Origin: Pseudomonadota bacterium
GTDB taxonomy: Bacteria > Pseudomonadota > Alphaproteobacteria > Rhodobacterales > Rhodobacteraceae
Direction: 5' to 3'
Length of the DNA stretch: 64,000 nucleotides
NCBI GenBank assembly: GCA_018240425.1
Contig: JAFEFU010000062.1
Location: 1-64,000 of the forward strand
Part shown: one piece after another, positions 35,269 to 45,190 of the stretch
Layout: every line of letters begins with the position of its first letter
Position numbering within the stretch: the stretch's first letter is position 1
Position numbers and translations under genes: made by a program
The notes under the pieces: generated by a model
Databases searched by the model: none
What the model was told of the DNA's origin: nothing
Seen by the model: only the letters and a program-made list of their open reading frames with translations

Positions 35269-36408
35269 CTACCTGTCCTTCGTTTCGGCGAACCACGGAC
35301 CAGGATCGATGGTCGCGCCATTCTGTCTGAGTTCGATATAAAGCGTTTCCGGCCGGTCGGCGCCACTGCCTTGTTTGCCGCTTCCGCCCAGGGAGGCGTC
35401 GACAGTGTCCTTTCCGCCCATCAGCCCGACCGGCGCACCCGCCGCCAGCACGTCGCCCGTTTCGCCGAACACGCTGTCCATGCCGGCAAGAACCAGAAGA
35501 TAGCCGGATGCAGGTTCGAGAATCATCACATTTCCGTAGTCCAGAAGCGGCCCGCGATAACGGATGGTGGCCGGCCAGGGCGTCGTGACCAGGGCCGCGG
35601 GCCGGGTGGCGACCAGCAGGCCCGGCCGGACGATCCCTGCCGCATCGGCCTCGCCGGCGCGGCGCAACAGCTTGCCGAAGACCGGCAGCGGCAGCCGGCC
35701 CCGCGCGCCAGCGAAATCCTCGACCGGGGGGCCGATGTCGCTTTCCATCCGGGCCAGCCCGGTTGCGAAGGCGTCGAGGGTGTCGGCATTGTCGGCGAGG
35801 GTGCGCAGTTCCTCGGGGTCGTCCTGATAGCGCTTGGGCAGGTCGGTGCGGTCCTGCATCGCCTGGGCCAGCGCGGTCCGCGCCTCCTGCACCGCATTCA
35901 GGCCCTTTTGCAGCATGTCGGCGGTCTCTTGCTGAAGGGCGCGGATATTGCGGATTTCGGTCAGCCTGGCCTTCAGCGCCTCGGCCCGGGCCTGAAGCGC
36001 GGGCGTGACCGCCGACAGGATCATCCCCGACCGCGCCGTCCCGAGCGGCCCCGAGGGATGCAGCAGGAGAAGCGGCGCGGGCGAACGCTGCATCGAGGTC
36101 ATCACCCCCAGAAGCTGGCCGATCTCCTGCCGCTGGGCGTCGAACTGGCCGCGGATCGCGGCCTCGCGCACCGCCGCCGCGCGCAGGGCGTCGCGCAGCG
36201 CCGCGAGGCCGGCCTCGTAGGAGCGGATGGTGGCGGTCAGGGCCGCGATCCGGTCCTTGCCGGTCTCTGCGGTCTTGAGCGATTCGATGGCGGCGCGGAG
36301 GTCGGCGGCGGCGCGGGCGGCCGCGTCGGCAGGCGCCGTCGTCTCGGCCCGGGCCGCGGCCGCCAGAAGCGCAAGGCAGGCGAGGATGGCCGCGACGCGC
36401 CGGATCAT
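35269..36408 (-). CDS. EnvC-like murein hydrolase activator with degenerate LytM domain
   Basis: A 379-residue periplasmic protein: signal peptide (1-21), long coiled coils (about 25-105 and 140-205) and a C-terminal LytM/M23-like domain (about 240-375). The domain lacks the zinc ligands of active M23 enzymes; where the HxH motif would be it reads YLLVLAGMDSVFGETG. EnvC-type proteins are known to lack these ligands and instead activate amidases at division sites. It overlaps gpmI by four bases and ctpA follows after three. Confidence 0.86.
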   Translation of the reverse strand: MIRRVAAILACLALLAAAARAETTAPADAAARAAADLRAAIESLKTAETGKDRIAALTATIRSYEAGLAALRDALRAAAVREAAIRGQFDAQRQEIGQLLGVMTSMQRSPAPLLLLHPSGPLGTARSGMILSAVTPALQARAEALKARLTEIRNIRALQQETADMLQKGLNAVQEARTALAQAMQDRTDLPKRYQDDPEELRTLADNADTLDAFATGLARMESDIGPPVEDFAGARGRLPLPVFGKLLRRAGEADAAGIVRPGLLVATRPAALVTTPWPATIRYRGPLLDYGNVMILEPASGYLLVLAGMDSVFGETGDVLAAGAPVGLMGGKDTVDASLGGSGKQGSGADRPETLYIELRQNGATIDPGPWFAETKDR

Positions 36409-37946
36409 GCGGCGTTCCCGCCGGTGGCCGCCAGGATCAGCGAGCGGCCGGTCATCTCGGGCGGCAGCGGCAGGCCCATCAGGTCGAGGATGGTCGGCGC
36501 CAGGTCGGCCAGACGCCCGCCGCGCAGGCGCGCGCCCGGCGGCCCGCCGACCAGCGCCACGACGACCGGATTGGTCGTGTGCGCGGTATGCGGCCCGCCG
36601 GTCACCGGATCGACCATCAGTTCGGCATTGCCGTGGTCGGCGGTGACGACCATCGCGCCCCCCGCCCGTTCCAGCGCGGCCAGCACCCGGACCAGCCCGC
36701 GGTCCACGGCCTCGCAGGCGGCGATGGCGGCGGGCAGGCTGCCGGTATGGCCGACCATGTCGGGGTTGGCGTAGTTGACCACGATCAGGTCATAGCCCGC
36801 CTCGATCGCGGCCACGAAATGATCGGTGACCTCGGTCGAGGACATCTCGGGCTGAAGGTCATAGGTCGCGACCTTGGGCGAGGGCGCCATATAGCGGTCC
36901 TCGCCGGCCTCGGGCACTTCCTTGCCGCCGTTCAGGAAGAAGGTGACATGCGGATATTTTTCGGTCTCGGCCAGGCGGAACTGGCGCAGCCCGCGTGCCG
37001 CGACCCAGGCGCCCAGCGTGTTGACCACCGGCCGCTTGGGATAGGCCGCAGCCATGAAGGCGTCGTGGGTGCGGGAATAGTCGACCATGCCCAAGAGCGC
37101 CGCCCAGTGCGGGCGCGGGCCGCGCTGAAAGCCGGTGAATGCGTCCTCGCCCACGGCGAGCAGGATCTCGCGCGCCCGGTCGGCGCGGAAGTTCAGGCAG
37201 AAGAATCCGTCGCCGTCGCGCGCCCCGGCGTAGCCGTCCAGCACCGTGGGGCGGATGAACTCGTCAGTCTCACCCCGTCCTGCCGCCTCGCGGACGGCGC
37301 TGGCGGCGTCGGCGGACCGCTCGCCCTCGGCCCGGACCATCGCCGCGTAGGCTTTCGCCACCCGTTCCCAGCGGTTGTCGCGGTCCATCGCATAGAAACG
37401 CCCCGAGACGGTGGCGACGCGCGCCCCCGCCGGCAGGCGGCGCACCAGGTCGGCGATGAAGCCGCCGGCCGAGGTCGGCGCGACATCGCGCCCGTCGGTG
37501 ACGGCATGGAGCGCCACCGGCACGCCCATGCCCGTCAGCGCCTCGGCCGCCGCGATCACATGGTCGATATGGCCATGCACCCCCCCGTCCGAGATGACGC
37601 CCATCAGATGCGCCGTTCCGCCCGAGGCCTTCAGCGTCTGTCCGAAGGCGAGAATCGCCGCGTTCGAGAAGAAGCTGCGGTCCTCGATCGCCAGGTCGAT
37701 CTGGCCCAGATCCATCGCCACCACCCGACCGGCGCCGATGTTGGTGTGGCCGACCTCGGAATTGCCCATCTGCCCGGCGGGCAGCCCCACGTCCGGCCCG
37801 TGGGTGACGAGGAGCGCATGGGGACAGGTCGCCATGATCCGGTCCCAGGCGGGCGTATCGGCCAGCGCCACGGCGTTGGCTTCGCTCTCGGCCCGGTATC
37901 CCCAGCCGTCGAGGATGCACAGGACCACGGGTCTGGGACGGGGCAT
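36405..37946 (-). CDS. gpmI: Cofactor-independent phosphoglycerate mutase
   Basis: A 513-residue alkaline-phosphatase-superfamily enzyme interconverting 3- and 2-phosphoglycerate. The N-terminus has the metal-binding VVLCILDGWGYR; the phospho-serine lies in GQMGNSEVGHTNIGAGRVV near residue 63; the second metal cluster appears as NYANPDMVGHTG and VTADHGNAELM near residues 395-450. Length matches the family. It heads the operon with envC, ctpA and rppH. The divergent gene at 38112 lies across a 165-base region that should hold both promoters. Confidence 0.95.
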   Translation of the reverse strand: MPRPRPVVLCILDGWGYRAESEANAVALADTPAWDRIMATCPHALLVTHGPDVGLPAGQMGNSEVGHTNIGAGRVVAMDLGQIDLAIEDRSFFSNAAILAFGQTLKASGGTAHLMGVISDGGVHGHIDHVIAAAEALTGMGVPVALHAVTDGRDVAPTSAGGFIADLVRRLPAGARVATVSGRFYAMDRDNRWERVAKAYAAMVRAEGERSADAASAVREAAGRGETDEFIRPTVLDGYAGARDGDGFFCLNFRADRAREILLAVGEDAFTGFQRGPRPHWAALLGMVDYSRTHDAFMAAAYPKRPVVNTLGAWVAARGLRQFRLAETEKYPHVTFFLNGGKEVPEAGEDRYMAPSPKVATYDLQPEMSSTEVTDHFVAAIEAGYDLIVVNYANPDMVGHTGSLPAAIAACEAVDRGLVRVLAALERAGGAMVVTADHGNAELMVDPVTGGPHTAHTTNPVVVALVGGPPGARLRGGRLADLAPTILDLMGLPLPPEMTGRSLILAATGGNAA

Positions 37947-38111
37947 CGGTGACTCCTGCCTGAAACCGCGCTCCTTCTAAGCGGTGGGCGGCCGGGCGGC
38001 AACCGGGGTTGCGGGGACGGGCGCGATCTGACCGGGAAACCGCGCGACAAAGCTCGTGTGGCTTTTCGGCGAATTCGGGCGCAGGCTCCTGGCAAGGATG
38101 GATGGTGTCAC

Positions 38112-39287
38112 ATGAACATTCTTTCCGAACGCGCACATTCCACCGCCGGGGCCATCGGAACGGCACTCGACTTCTTCAGCACCTATCGCGCGGGGATCGA
38201 CGACCGCGACGTTCGCGCCGACCTCACCTTCGGCAATCCCAACGAAATGCCCCTGCCGGAGCTGGTCGCGGCGATCAGGGCGCGGATCGAGCCGCAGGCC
38301 CCGAACTGGTTTGCCTACAAGACCAGCGAGGCGGAACCGCGCGGCGTGATCGCGGCGACGCTTGGCACCGAACTTGGCCTGCCCTTCGCGCCCGAGGACA
38401 TCGCGATGACGCGGGGGGCCTTCGGCGCCATCGGCCTGGCCTTCTCGCTGCTGCTCGACCCCGGCGACGAATGCGTCATCCCGCTACCGGGCTGGTTCTG
38501 CTATGCCACCACGCTCCGCGCACTGAACGCAGTGCCGGTGGAGGCGCCGCTCGCCGAGGGCACGTTCGACCTCGACATCGCCGCCATCGAGGCGGCGATC
38601 ACGCCGCGCACCCGCATCGTCGTCGTCAACACCCCGCACAACCCGACCGGTGTCATCTACAGCCGCGACCGCCTCGCGGAACTCGCCGCCATGCTGACGC
38701 GCAAGTCGGCAGACAACGGCCGTCCGATCTTCATCCTCTCGGACGAGCCCTACCGCCGCATCCGGTTCGATGGCGCGCCCTTCACCAGTCCCGCAGCCCT
38801 CTATCCGCACACCCTGATCGACTACAGCTACGGCAAGATCCTGCTCGCGCCGGGTCTGCGCATCGGCTATCTCGCGATCTGCCCCACCATGCCCGAGGCC
38901 GAGAGGGAGGCTCTGCGCGCGGCGGCGATCTCGTCACAGGTTGCGGGTGGCTGGAACTTTCCCGACGCGCCCCTGCAGTATGCCGTCGGCGATCTGGAGC
39001 GCATCGGAATCGACATCGCCGAACTTCAGCGCAAGCGCGACCGGCTGCATGGCGCGCTGACCCAGTGGGGCTACGGCATGACCAGGCCGCAGGGAACCTT
39101 CTATCTGTGGGGGCGCGCACCCGGCGGCGACTCGGTCGGCCTTACCCGCAGGCTTGCCCGAGAGGGTGTCCTGGTGATGCCCGGCACGCTGTTCCAGCGG
39201 CCTGCGGATTTCCGCGTCAGCCTGACCGGCAGCGCGGCGATGATCGAGGCGAGTCTTCCGGCATTCGAGGCCGCGGTCAGCGGCTGA
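38112..39287 (+). CDS. Class I/II PLP aminotransferase
   Basis: A 391-residue fold-type I aminotransferase. Visible are FGNPNEMPLPELVAAI near residue 42, the nucleotide-like N-terminal anchor WFAYKTSEAEP, NTPHNPTGVIYSRDRL near residue 175 (asparagine contacting PLP), the aspartate in ILSDEPYRRIRF near residue 212 and the Schiff-base lysine in YSYGKILLAPGLRIGYL near residue 240. Substrate is unknown; aspartate or aromatic amino acids are possible. The ATG at 38112 is favoured over 38058 for its standard N-terminus. It is on the opposite strand to gpmI and rlmH on either side. Confidence 0.86.
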   Translation: MNILSERAHSTAGAIGTALDFFSTYRAGIDDRDVRADLTFGNPNEMPLPELVAAIRARIEPQAPNWFAYKTSEAEPRGVIAATLGTELGLPFAPEDIAMTRGAFGAIGLAFSLLLDPGDECVIPLPGWFCYATTLRALNAVPVEAPLAEGTFDLDIAAIEAAITPRTRIVVVNTPHNPTGVIYSRDRLAELAAMLTRKSADNGRPIFILSDEPYRRIRFDGAPFTSPAALYPHTLIDYSYGKILLAPGLRIGYLAICPTMPEAEREALRAAAISSQVAGGWNFPDAPLQYAVGDLERIGIDIAELQRKRDRLHGALTQWGYGMTRPQGTFYLWGRAPGGDSVGLTRRLAREGVLVMPGTLFQRPADFRVSLTGSAAMIEASLPAFEAAVSG

Positions 39288-39298
39288 CCTCCGGGGCC

Positions 39299-39769
39299 TC
39301 ACGCCCGGTGATAGGGAGCCCCGGCAAGGATCGAGGCCGCGCGGTACAGCTGTTCGGCCAGCATCGCGCGGGCCAGCAGGTGCGGCCAGACCATCCGGCC
39401 GAAGGACAGGGACAGGTCGGCCCGGCTGCGCAGGGCGGGCGCGATCCCGTCGGCGCCACCGATGACGAACGCCATTTCCGGCCGGCCGTGGTCGCGCCAG
39501 CGGCCGAGTTCGGCGGCAAATTCGGGCGAGGTCATCAAGGCTCCGCGCTCGTCGAGCACCGCCAGACAGGCGCCGGCGGGAATCGCCCGGTCGAGAAGGT
39601 CGGCTTCGGCGGCCATGCCGCCGCCCTTGCGGTCATCGACCTCGATCACGCGGGCGGGACCAAGGCCCAGACCCCGGCCGATGCGGTCGAATCTGTGCAG
39701 GTAGTCGGTGATCAGCTCATGCTCGGGACCGGCGCGCAGGCGCCCGACCGCCACGATGGCGACCTTCAT
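39299..39769 (-). CDS. rlmH: 23S rRNA (pseudouridine1915-N3)-methyltransferase
   Basis: A 156-residue SPOUT methyltransferase acting on helix 69 of 23S rRNA in assembled ribosomes. The knot region shows ACLAVLDERGALMTSPEFA near residue 70, FVIGGADGIAPALRSRADLSLSFG near residue 105 and the terminal LLARAMLAEQLYRAASILAGAPYHR. The ATG shares one base with the rsfS stop. Length is the family norm. Confidence 0.95.
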   Translation of the reverse strand: MKVAIVAVGRLRAGPEHELITDYLHRFDRIGRGLGLGPARVIEVDDRKGGGMAAEADLLDRAIPAGACLAVLDERGALMTSPEFAAELGRWRDHGRPEMAFVIGGADGIAPALRSRADLSLSFGRMVWPHLLARAMLAEQLYRAASILAGAPYHRA

Positions 39770-40143
39770 CAGATGGTCTTGGACGCCTGCGCCGCCGCTC
39801 CGGCGGGCATCCACATCTTTTCAAGCTGATAGAATTCGCGGACCTCGGGGCGGAAGACATGGACGATCACGTCCGCGGTGTCGATCAGCACCCAGTCGCC
39901 CTGGTCCTTGCCCTCGATCTTCGAGTTGCGCCCCATCTCGTCCTTCAGCCGCTGGACCAGCTTTTCGGCGATCGCCGTCACCTGGCGCGACGAACGGCCG
40001 GAACAGACGACCATGAAGTCGGCCACGGACGATCGCCCGCGCAGGTCGATGGTGACCACGTTCTCGGCCTTGTCATCGTCGAGGGAGGAAAGAATCCGGG
40101 CAAGCAGAGCCTCGCTTTGCCCGTCGGAGGGCCGCGCCATCAT
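39769..40143 (-). CDS. rsfS: Ribosome silencing factor
   Basis: A 124-residue RsfS/Iojap protein that binds uL14 and blocks subunit joining during starvation. Diagnostic segments are SLDDDKAENVVTIDLRGRSSVADFMVVCSGRSSRQV near residues 20-55 and GDWVLIDTADVIVHVFRPEVREFYQLEKMW near residues 80-110. Three ATGs (40149, 40143, 40140) are possible and no strong ribosome site separates them. The stop overlaps rlmH by one base. The 171 bases upstream, before the DeoR-type gene, hold its promoter and a hairpin. Confidence 0.92.
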   Translation of the reverse strand: MMARPSDGQSEALLARILSSLDDDKAENVVTIDLRGRSSVADFMVVCSGRSSRQVTAIAEKLVQRLKDEMGRNSKIEGKDQGDWVLIDTADVIVHVFRPEVREFYQLEKMWMPAGAAAQASKTI

Positions 40144-40301
40144 CGGCACCGCCCGCGCAGCCGCTGAGGGGGCTGCTTCATGAAGACTGGACAGATCATC
40201 GTCCTCCTGTGCTGCACGCCGATCCCTGCCCCGGCGCCGGGCCTGGGTTCAGGGTAACACCAGATTTGCAAAAGCTCAATGAAGGCTGGCCGGTGCCGGC
40301 G

Positions 40302-40323
40302 CCTGCCTGCCCCTTCAGGCAGG
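40302..40323. terminator. Hairpin over the end of the DeoR-type gene
   Basis: An 8-bp stem CCTGCCTG/CAGGCAGG with a six-base loop overlaps the stop codon (40315-40317) of the regulator. No U-run follows on the minus strand, so function as a terminator is weakly supported. Confidence 0.3.
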
Positions 40324-41076
40324 AAGGCAGACCTTGGTGCCCCATTCGGCGCAGAGCGCGGCAAGGCGCGCGCCGAGCGGCCGGTCGGTGAAGATCGTCG
40401 CGACATCGCGCAGCGAGCCGATGCGGACCGGCGCGGCGCGGCCGAACTTGGAATGGTCGGCGACCAGAAACGCGCGCCGGGCCTGCCGCAGGATCGTGCG
40501 GCTGACCCGCACCTCCTGGCCGTCGAAATCGAGAAGGTCGCCGTCCTCGTCCAGCGCCGAGGTGCCGATCACCGCGAAATCGACCTTGAAGGCGGCAATC
40601 GCCTCGCTCGTCAGGTCGCCCACCAGCCCGCCGTCCGACTTGCGCAGGATGCCGCCGGCCACGATCACCTGGCAGCTGTCGCTGGTGGCAAGAATGTTGG
40701 CCACGTTCAGGTTGTTGGTCACCACCGTCAGGTTGCGATGCGCGAGAAGCGCGCGGGCCACCGCCTCGGTGGTGGTGCCGATGTTGAGAAACAGCGACGA
40801 ACCGTCGGGGATCGCCGCCGCGCAGGTGCGTCCGATCGCGGCCTTGGCTGCGGCGTTCAGGGTGCGCCGTTCGGCATAGCCGATGTTGGCCGCCCCGGCC
40901 TTCAGGACCGCCCCGCCGTGGACCCGCTCCAGCCGGCCCTCGTCCGCCAGCTCGCCCAGGTCGCGGCGGATGGTCTGGAGCGTGACGCCAAAGCGCCGGG
41001 CAAGCGTGTCCACCGCCACCCGGCCCTCGGTCAGGGCCAGGTCGAGGATGTCATTCTGTCGTAGGCTTCGGGCCAT
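40315..41076 (-). CDS. DeoR/GlpR family transcriptional regulator
   Basis: A 253-residue sugar-phosphate-responsive regulator. The N-terminal helix-turn-helix reads RVAVDTLARRFGVTLQTIRRDLGELADEGRLERVHGGAV (about 18-58), the DeoR signature. The C-terminal effector domain (about 75-235) shows IGTTTEAVARAL and LVADHSKFGR. It is divergent from glpD-glpK, so it most likely represses glycerol use and responds to glycerol 3-phosphate (inference). A TATACA hexamer at 41114-41119 (minus) is a candidate -10, and the tandem operator overlaps the region of its -35. Confidence 0.9.
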   Translation of the reverse strand: MARSLRQNDILDLALTEGRVAVDTLARRFGVTLQTIRRDLGELADEGRLERVHGGAVLKAGAANIGYAERRTLNAAAKAAIGRTCAAAIPDGSSLFLNIGTTTEAVARALLAHRNLTVVTNNLNVANILATSDSCQVIVAGGILRKSDGGLVGDLTSEAIAAFKVDFAVIGTSALDEDGDLLDFDGQEVRVSRTILRQARRAFLVADHSKFGRAAPVRIGSLRDVATIFTDRPLGARLAALCAEWGTKVCLPA

Positions 41077-41128
41077 GTCGGTTCCTTTTCCGGCGATTCT
41101 AGCAATTCTTGCCTGTATAGCCAGCATA

Positions 41129-41148
41129 AACGAAAATTAACGAACATT
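41129..41148. promoter_or_regulatory. Tandem 10-bp operator for the DeoR/GlpR-type regulator
   Basis: Two contiguous direct repeats, AACGAAAATT and AACGAACATT, differ at one base. They lie four bases upstream of the glpD -35 box. The second copy resembles a half-site of the enterobacterial GlpR operator (AACGAACAT). Direct rather than inverted arrangement is unusual for GlpR, though known for other DeoR-type sites. Confidence 0.55.
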
Positions 41149-41152
41149 TTCT

Positions 41153-41181
41153 TTGACAGTTCGCGCATGACTGCGTTCAAT
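41153..41181 (+). promoter_or_regulatory. Sigma-70 promoter of glpD-glpK
   Basis: A consensus TTGACA (41153-41158), a 17-base spacer and TTCAAT (41176-41181, four of six) end 27 bases before the glpD ATG at 41209. The upstream in-frame ATG at 41167 falls inside this promoter, which supports 41209 as the true start. Confidence 0.65.
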
Positions 41182-41208
41182 TCACCGCGCAACCGTGAAG
41201 GGCGAGCA

Positions 41209-42774
41209 ATGGATTCGGACAGGCTCTACGATGTTTTCGTCATCGGCGGCGGGATCAACGGCTGCGGCATCGCCCGCGACGCGGCGGGGCGCGGCCTGAC
41301 GGTGGCGCTGGCGGAAATGGGCGATCTCGCCTCGGCCACCTCGTCGGCCTCGACCAAGCTGTTTCACGGAGGGCTGCGCTATCTCGAATATTTCGAGTTC
41401 TCGCTGGTGCGCAAGGCGCTGGCCGAGCGCGAGGTTCTCTTGCGCGCCATGCCCCACATCTCGTGGCCGATGCGCTTTGTCCTGCCCTATCATCCCGATA
41501 TGCGGTTCGAGGGCGAGACCCCGACCTCGCGGCTTCTCGACCGGTTCATGCCATGGATGAAGGGCAGGCGGCCCGCGTGGCTGATCCGCCTGGGCCTTTT
41601 CCTTTACGACAATCTGGGCGGGCGGAAGATCCTGCCGGGCACGGCGACGCTGGATCTGACGCAGGATCCGGCTGGGGCGCCGCTCGATCCGAAATTCCGC
41701 CATGCCTACGAATATTCCGACTGCTGGGTCGAGGATGCGCGGCTGGTGGCGCTGAATGCCCGCGACGCGGCCGAGCGCGGCGCCACCATCCTGACCCGCG
41801 CCCGCGTCACCGCTGCCGTCCGGTCCGGCGATCTCTGGCAGGTGACGGTCGCCATCGGCGCAACGACGCAGATCTTCCGCGCCAAGGTGCTGGTCAATGC
41901 CGGCGGACCCTGGGTTGAGCAGGTGGTGCGCGGCATCGCCCATGTCGATACGAAGGAATCGATCCGCCTGGTACGCGGCAGCCATATCGTCACGAGGCGG
42001 CTGTTCGACCACGGCAAATGCTATTTCTTCCAGGGCCACGACGGCCGCATCATCTTCGCCATTCCCTACGAGGAAGACTTCACCCTGATCGGCACCACCG
42101 ACATGGATCATCACGGCGACCCCGCCAACCCGACCTGCACCGAGGCGGAAGAGGACTATCTCTGCACCTTCGCCAGCCAGTATTTCCGCCGCCCGGTTGC
42201 GCGCAAGGATGTAGTCTGGACCTATTCCGGCGTCCGCCCCCTGCACGAGGACGGGGCGAAGTCGGCGCAGGCCGCGACCCGCGACTACGTGCTGTCGCTG
42301 GACAGCGAGGGTCCGCCGATCCTGTCGGTATTCGGCGGCAAGATCACCACCTACCGCAAGCTGGCCGAGGCGGCGCTGGACAGGATCACACCGTTCCTCG
42401 CCCCCGAAAGGGGCGGCTGGACGGCGGGTGTGCCGCTGGCCGGTGGCGATTTCCCGGTGGGCGACGCGCCGCGCCTGACCCGCGAGATGAAACTACGCTA
42501 TCCGTTCCTGGACGATTACAGATGCCGGCGCCTCGTGCGCGCCTACGGGACAGAGGCGCCCGCGGTTCTCGGGCCGGCGCGATCACCCGAGGATCTCGGT
42601 CGCAGCTTCGGCGCCGGCCTGACCGAACGCGAAGTGGCGTGGCTGATGCGGCACGAATTCGCGCGCCGTGCCGAGGATGTGGTCTGGCGCCGCTCGAAAC
42701 TGGGCCTGAGGATGGAGGCGGGCGAGATCGCCGAGCTTGACCTCTGGATGCAGGCTCAAGGTGCAGGTCCGTGA
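41209..42774 (+). CDS. glpD: Glycerol-3-phosphate dehydrogenase (aerobic)
   Basis: A 521-residue FAD enzyme at the inner membrane that oxidises glycerol 3-phosphate to dihydroxyacetone phosphate and feeds the quinone pool. The FAD loop [22 protein letters not shown] is at the N-terminus, [20 protein letters not shown] near residue 48 is the GlpD signature, and [11 protein letters not shown] and [16 protein letters not shown] follow near residues 345-390. The ATG at 41209 has AAGGGCGAG upstream. The stop overlaps the glpK GTG by four bases. Confidence 0.95.
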   Translation: MDSDRLYDVFVIGGGINGCGIARDAAGRGLTVALAEMGDLASATSSASTKLFHGGLRYLEYFEFSLVRKALAEREVLLRAMPHISWPMRFVLPYHPDMRFEGETPTSRLLDRFMPWMKGRRPAWLIRLGLFLYDNLGGRKILPGTATLDLTQDPAGAPLDPKFRHAYEYSDCWVEDARLVALNARDAAERGATILTRARVTAAVRSGDLWQVTVAIGATTQIFRAKVLVNAGGPWVEQVVRGIAHVDTKESIRLVRGSHIVTRRLFDHGKCYFFQGHDGRIIFAIPYEEDFTLIGTTDMDHHGDPANPTCTEAEEDYLCTFASQYFRRPVARKDVVWTYSGVRPLHEDGAKSAQAATRDYVLSLDSEGPPILSVFGGKITTYRKLAEAALDRITPFLAPERGGWTAGVPLAGGDFPVGDAPRLTREMKLRYPFLDDYRCRRLVRAYGTEAPAVLGPARSPEDLGRSFGAGLTEREVAWLMRHEFARRAEDVVWRRSKLGLRMEAGEIAELDLWMQAQGAGP

Positions 42775-44255
42775 GCCACGTCGTCGCCATCGACCAGGGC
42801 ACCACCTCGTCGCGCGCCATCGTCTTTGACCGCGACATGCGCCCCGTGGCCAGCGCCCAGCAGGAGTTTCCCCAGCATTTCCCCGCCTCTGGCTGGGTCG
42901 AGCATGACCCTGGCGACATCTGGGCCAGCGTCCTTGCCACCGTGCACGGCGCGATCGGCCGCGCGGGCATCACGGCGGCCGGCGTTGCCGCGATCGGCAT
43001 CACCAACCAGCGCGAGACCACCCTGGTCTGGGACCGCCTGACCGGCGAGCCGATCCACCGGGCGATCGTCTGGCAGGACCGCCGCACCGCCGGCCTCTGC
43101 GCCCGCCTGAGGGCCGAGGGCCACGAGTCGATGGTGACGCGCAAGACCGGCCTGCTGCTTGACCCCTACTTCTCGGGCACCAAGCTCGCCTGGATTCTGG
43201 ACCAGGTGCCGGGCGCGAGGGCGCGTGCCGGGCGGGGCGAGCTTCTGTTCGGAACCATCGACACATTTCTGATCTGGCGGCTGACCGGGGGCAGGGTCCA
43301 CGCAACCGACGCCACCAATGCCGCGCGCACCCTTCTGTTCGACATCCGCGAAAACCGCTGGGACGCCGAAATCCTCGGCCTTCTCGATATTCCCGCCGCC
43401 ATGCTGCCCGAGGTCCGGGACTGCGCCGCCGATTTCGGCGCCACCGACGCCGGCCTGTTCGGCCGGCCGATCCCCATCCTGGGCGTGGCGGGCGACCAGC
43501 AGGCGGCGACCATCGGCCAGGCCTGCTTTGCCCCCGGGATGATGAAATCCACCTACGGGACCGGCTGCTTTGCCCTTCTCAACACCGGGGGCGAGCTGAT
43601 CGAAAGCCGCAGCCGCCTTCTGGGGACCATCGCCTACCGGCTGGACGGACGGACGACCTATGCGCTCGAGGGTTCGATCTTCATCGCCGGTGCGGTGGTC
43701 CAGTGGCTGCGCGACGGGCTGAAGATCATCGGTGCAGCGGTCGAGACCCGCGCCCTCGCCGAAGCCGCCGATCCGGGGCAGGATCTGATCCTTGTCCCGG
43801 CCTTCACCGGGCTGGGCGCCCCCTACTGGAACGCCGACTGCCGGGGGGCGATCTTCGGGCTGACCCGCAACTCCGGCCCAGCCGAGCTTGCCCGCGCAGC
43901 GCTGGAAAGCGTCGGCTTCCAGACGCTTGACCTGCTCAAGGCGATGCGCGCCGACTGGGTGGGCGCGGCCGGGGGCGTGTTGCGCGTCGACGGCGGAATG
44001 GCGGCCTCGGACTGGACCATGCAGTTCCTGGCCGACATCATCGGTGCGCCCGTCGACCGGCCGGGGGTGACCGAGACCACCGCCCTCGGCGCCGCCTGGC
44101 TGGCGGGGATGCAGGCCGGCCTTTACCCCGATGCCGAAGGCTTTGCCCAAGGATGGACGTGCGAGCGCCGGTTCGAGCCGCGCATGGATGCGGCCGAGCG
44201 CGAACGCCGGCACGCGCGCTGGCAGCGCGCGGTCCGCGCGGCGATTTCGGTGTGA
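42771..44255 (+). CDS. glpK: Glycerol kinase
   Basis: A 494-residue FGGY kinase that phosphorylates glycerol. The N-terminus has the phosphate loop [48 protein letters not shown] near residue 80 binds glycerol; [11 protein letters not shown] near residue 265 and [16 protein letters not shown] near residue 405 complete the site. The start is GTG, overlapping the glpD stop (GTGA), so the two are translationally coupled. No glycerol facilitator gene is next to it. Confidence 0.95.
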   Translation: MSHVVAIDQGTTSSRAIVFDRDMRPVASAQQEFPQHFPASGWVEHDPGDIWASVLATVHGAIGRAGITAAGVAAIGITNQRETTLVWDRLTGEPIHRAIVWQDRRTAGLCARLRAEGHESMVTRKTGLLLDPYFSGTKLAWILDQVPGARARAGRGELLFGTIDTFLIWRLTGGRVHATDATNAARTLLFDIRENRWDAEILGLLDIPAAMLPEVRDCAADFGATDAGLFGRPIPILGVAGDQQAATIGQACFAPGMMKSTYGTGCFALLNTGGELIESRSRLLGTIAYRLDGRTTYALEGSIFIAGAVVQWLRDGLKIIGAAVETRALAEAADPGQDLILVPAFTGLGAPYWNADCRGAIFGLTRNSGPAELARAALESVGFQTLDLLKAMRADWVGAAGGVLRVDGGMAASDWTMQFLADIIGAPVDRPGVTETTALGAAWLAGMQAGLYPDAEGFAQGWTCERRFEPRMDAAERERRHARWQRAVRAAISV

Positions 44256-44256
44256 T

Positions 44257-45156
44257 CTACAGGTTGAACACCCGGCTTGGGTGGACCTCGCCGCCGCGAT
44301 AGGTGCCGATGGCTATGGGGCGGCCCTGGTGGCTGACCCAGACCTCGTCGCCGAACTCGGCCCCGGTCAGCACCTGCCCGGGATTGCCGTTCCTCAGCCG
44401 CGCCGCGCCTTCGGCGCTGGCCCGCACCTCGGTCATGCCCTCCAGTCCGGCCTGAAGCGGCAAGAGCAGGGCATCGAGCGCCCCGGTCCGGGCCAGCGCC
44501 TCGATCCGGTCCATCGTCACCCCCTCGCTGGCCGCGAAAGGGCCGGACCATTCGCGCCTGAGCCACAGGACATGGCCAAGACAGCCAAGCGCCCGCCCCA
44601 GATCGCGGGCGATGGCACGCACATATCCGCCCTTGCCGCACACCATTTCCAGCGTGACGGTGTCGCGGTCCGGGCGGGCGATCACCGCCAGGCTTTCGAC
44701 CCGGAGCGGCCGGGCCGCGAGGTCGAGGATCTCGCCTTCCCGGGCCAGGTCATAGGCGCGGGCGCCCTCGACCTTGACCGCCGAAAACTGCGGCGGCACC
44801 TGCAGGATGTCGCCGCGAAAGGCGCCGAGCGCCTGCGCGATCTCCTCGTCCGAAGGCCGCGCGTCCGACCGGGCGATCACGTCGCCCTCGGCGTCGTCGG
44901 TCGCGGTCGCCGCGCCCAGCCTGACGGCGAAGCGATAGCATTTCAGCGCGTCGGTGATATGGGGAATGGTCTTGGTCGCCTCGCCAAGCGCCACGGCCAG
45001 AACCCCGGTCGCCGCCGGATCGAGCGTGCCGGCATGGCCGGCCTTCGCGGCGTCGAAGGCCCACCGCACCTTGCCGACCACCGCCGTCGAGGTGATCCCC
45101 GCCGGCTTGTCGACCACCAGCCAGCCGGATATGTCCCGTCCCTTCTTGCGCGCCAT
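44257..45156 (-). CDS. truB: tRNA pseudouridine55 synthase
   Basis: A 299-residue TruB that makes pseudouridine 55 in the T-loop. The N-terminus has [18 protein letters not shown], the catalytic aspartate is in [16 protein letters not shown] near residue 45, and [22 protein letters not shown] follows near residue 120. Two adjacent ATGs (45159, 45156) are possible; GGGAG is better spaced for 45156. It is the last gene of rbfA-(glycosidase)-truB and is convergent with glpK, one base away. Confidence 0.94.
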   Translation of the reverse strand: MARKKGRDISGWLVVDKPAGITSTAVVGKVRWAFDAAKAGHAGTLDPAATGVLAVALGEATKTIPHITDALKCYRFAVRLGAATATDDAEGDVIARSDARPSDEEIAQALGAFRGDILQVPPQFSAVKVEGARAYDLAREGEILDLAARPLRVESLAVIARPDRDTVTLEMVCGKGGYVRAIARDLGRALGCLGHVLWLRREWSGPFAASEGVTMDRIEALARTGALDALLLPLQAGLEGMTEVRASAEGAARLRNGNPGQVLTGAEFGDEVWVSHQGRPIAIGTYRGGEVHPSRVFNL

Positions 45157-45190
45157 CATCTCTCCCGGGTTTGCCGTGCCTTGCGGGCGG

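Noticed and set aside
35269-36408. Active M23 zinc endopeptidase in the gpmI operon
   Set aside because: The C-terminal LytM-like domain lacks the HxH and other zinc ligands, as in EnvC-type activators, so I annotated it as an activator.
41167-41208. Upstream ATG for glpD at 41167
   Set aside because: It lies within the promoter (TTGACA to TTCAAT) and would add 14 residues not seen in the family. ATG 41209 has a ribosome site and begins the FAD domain region.
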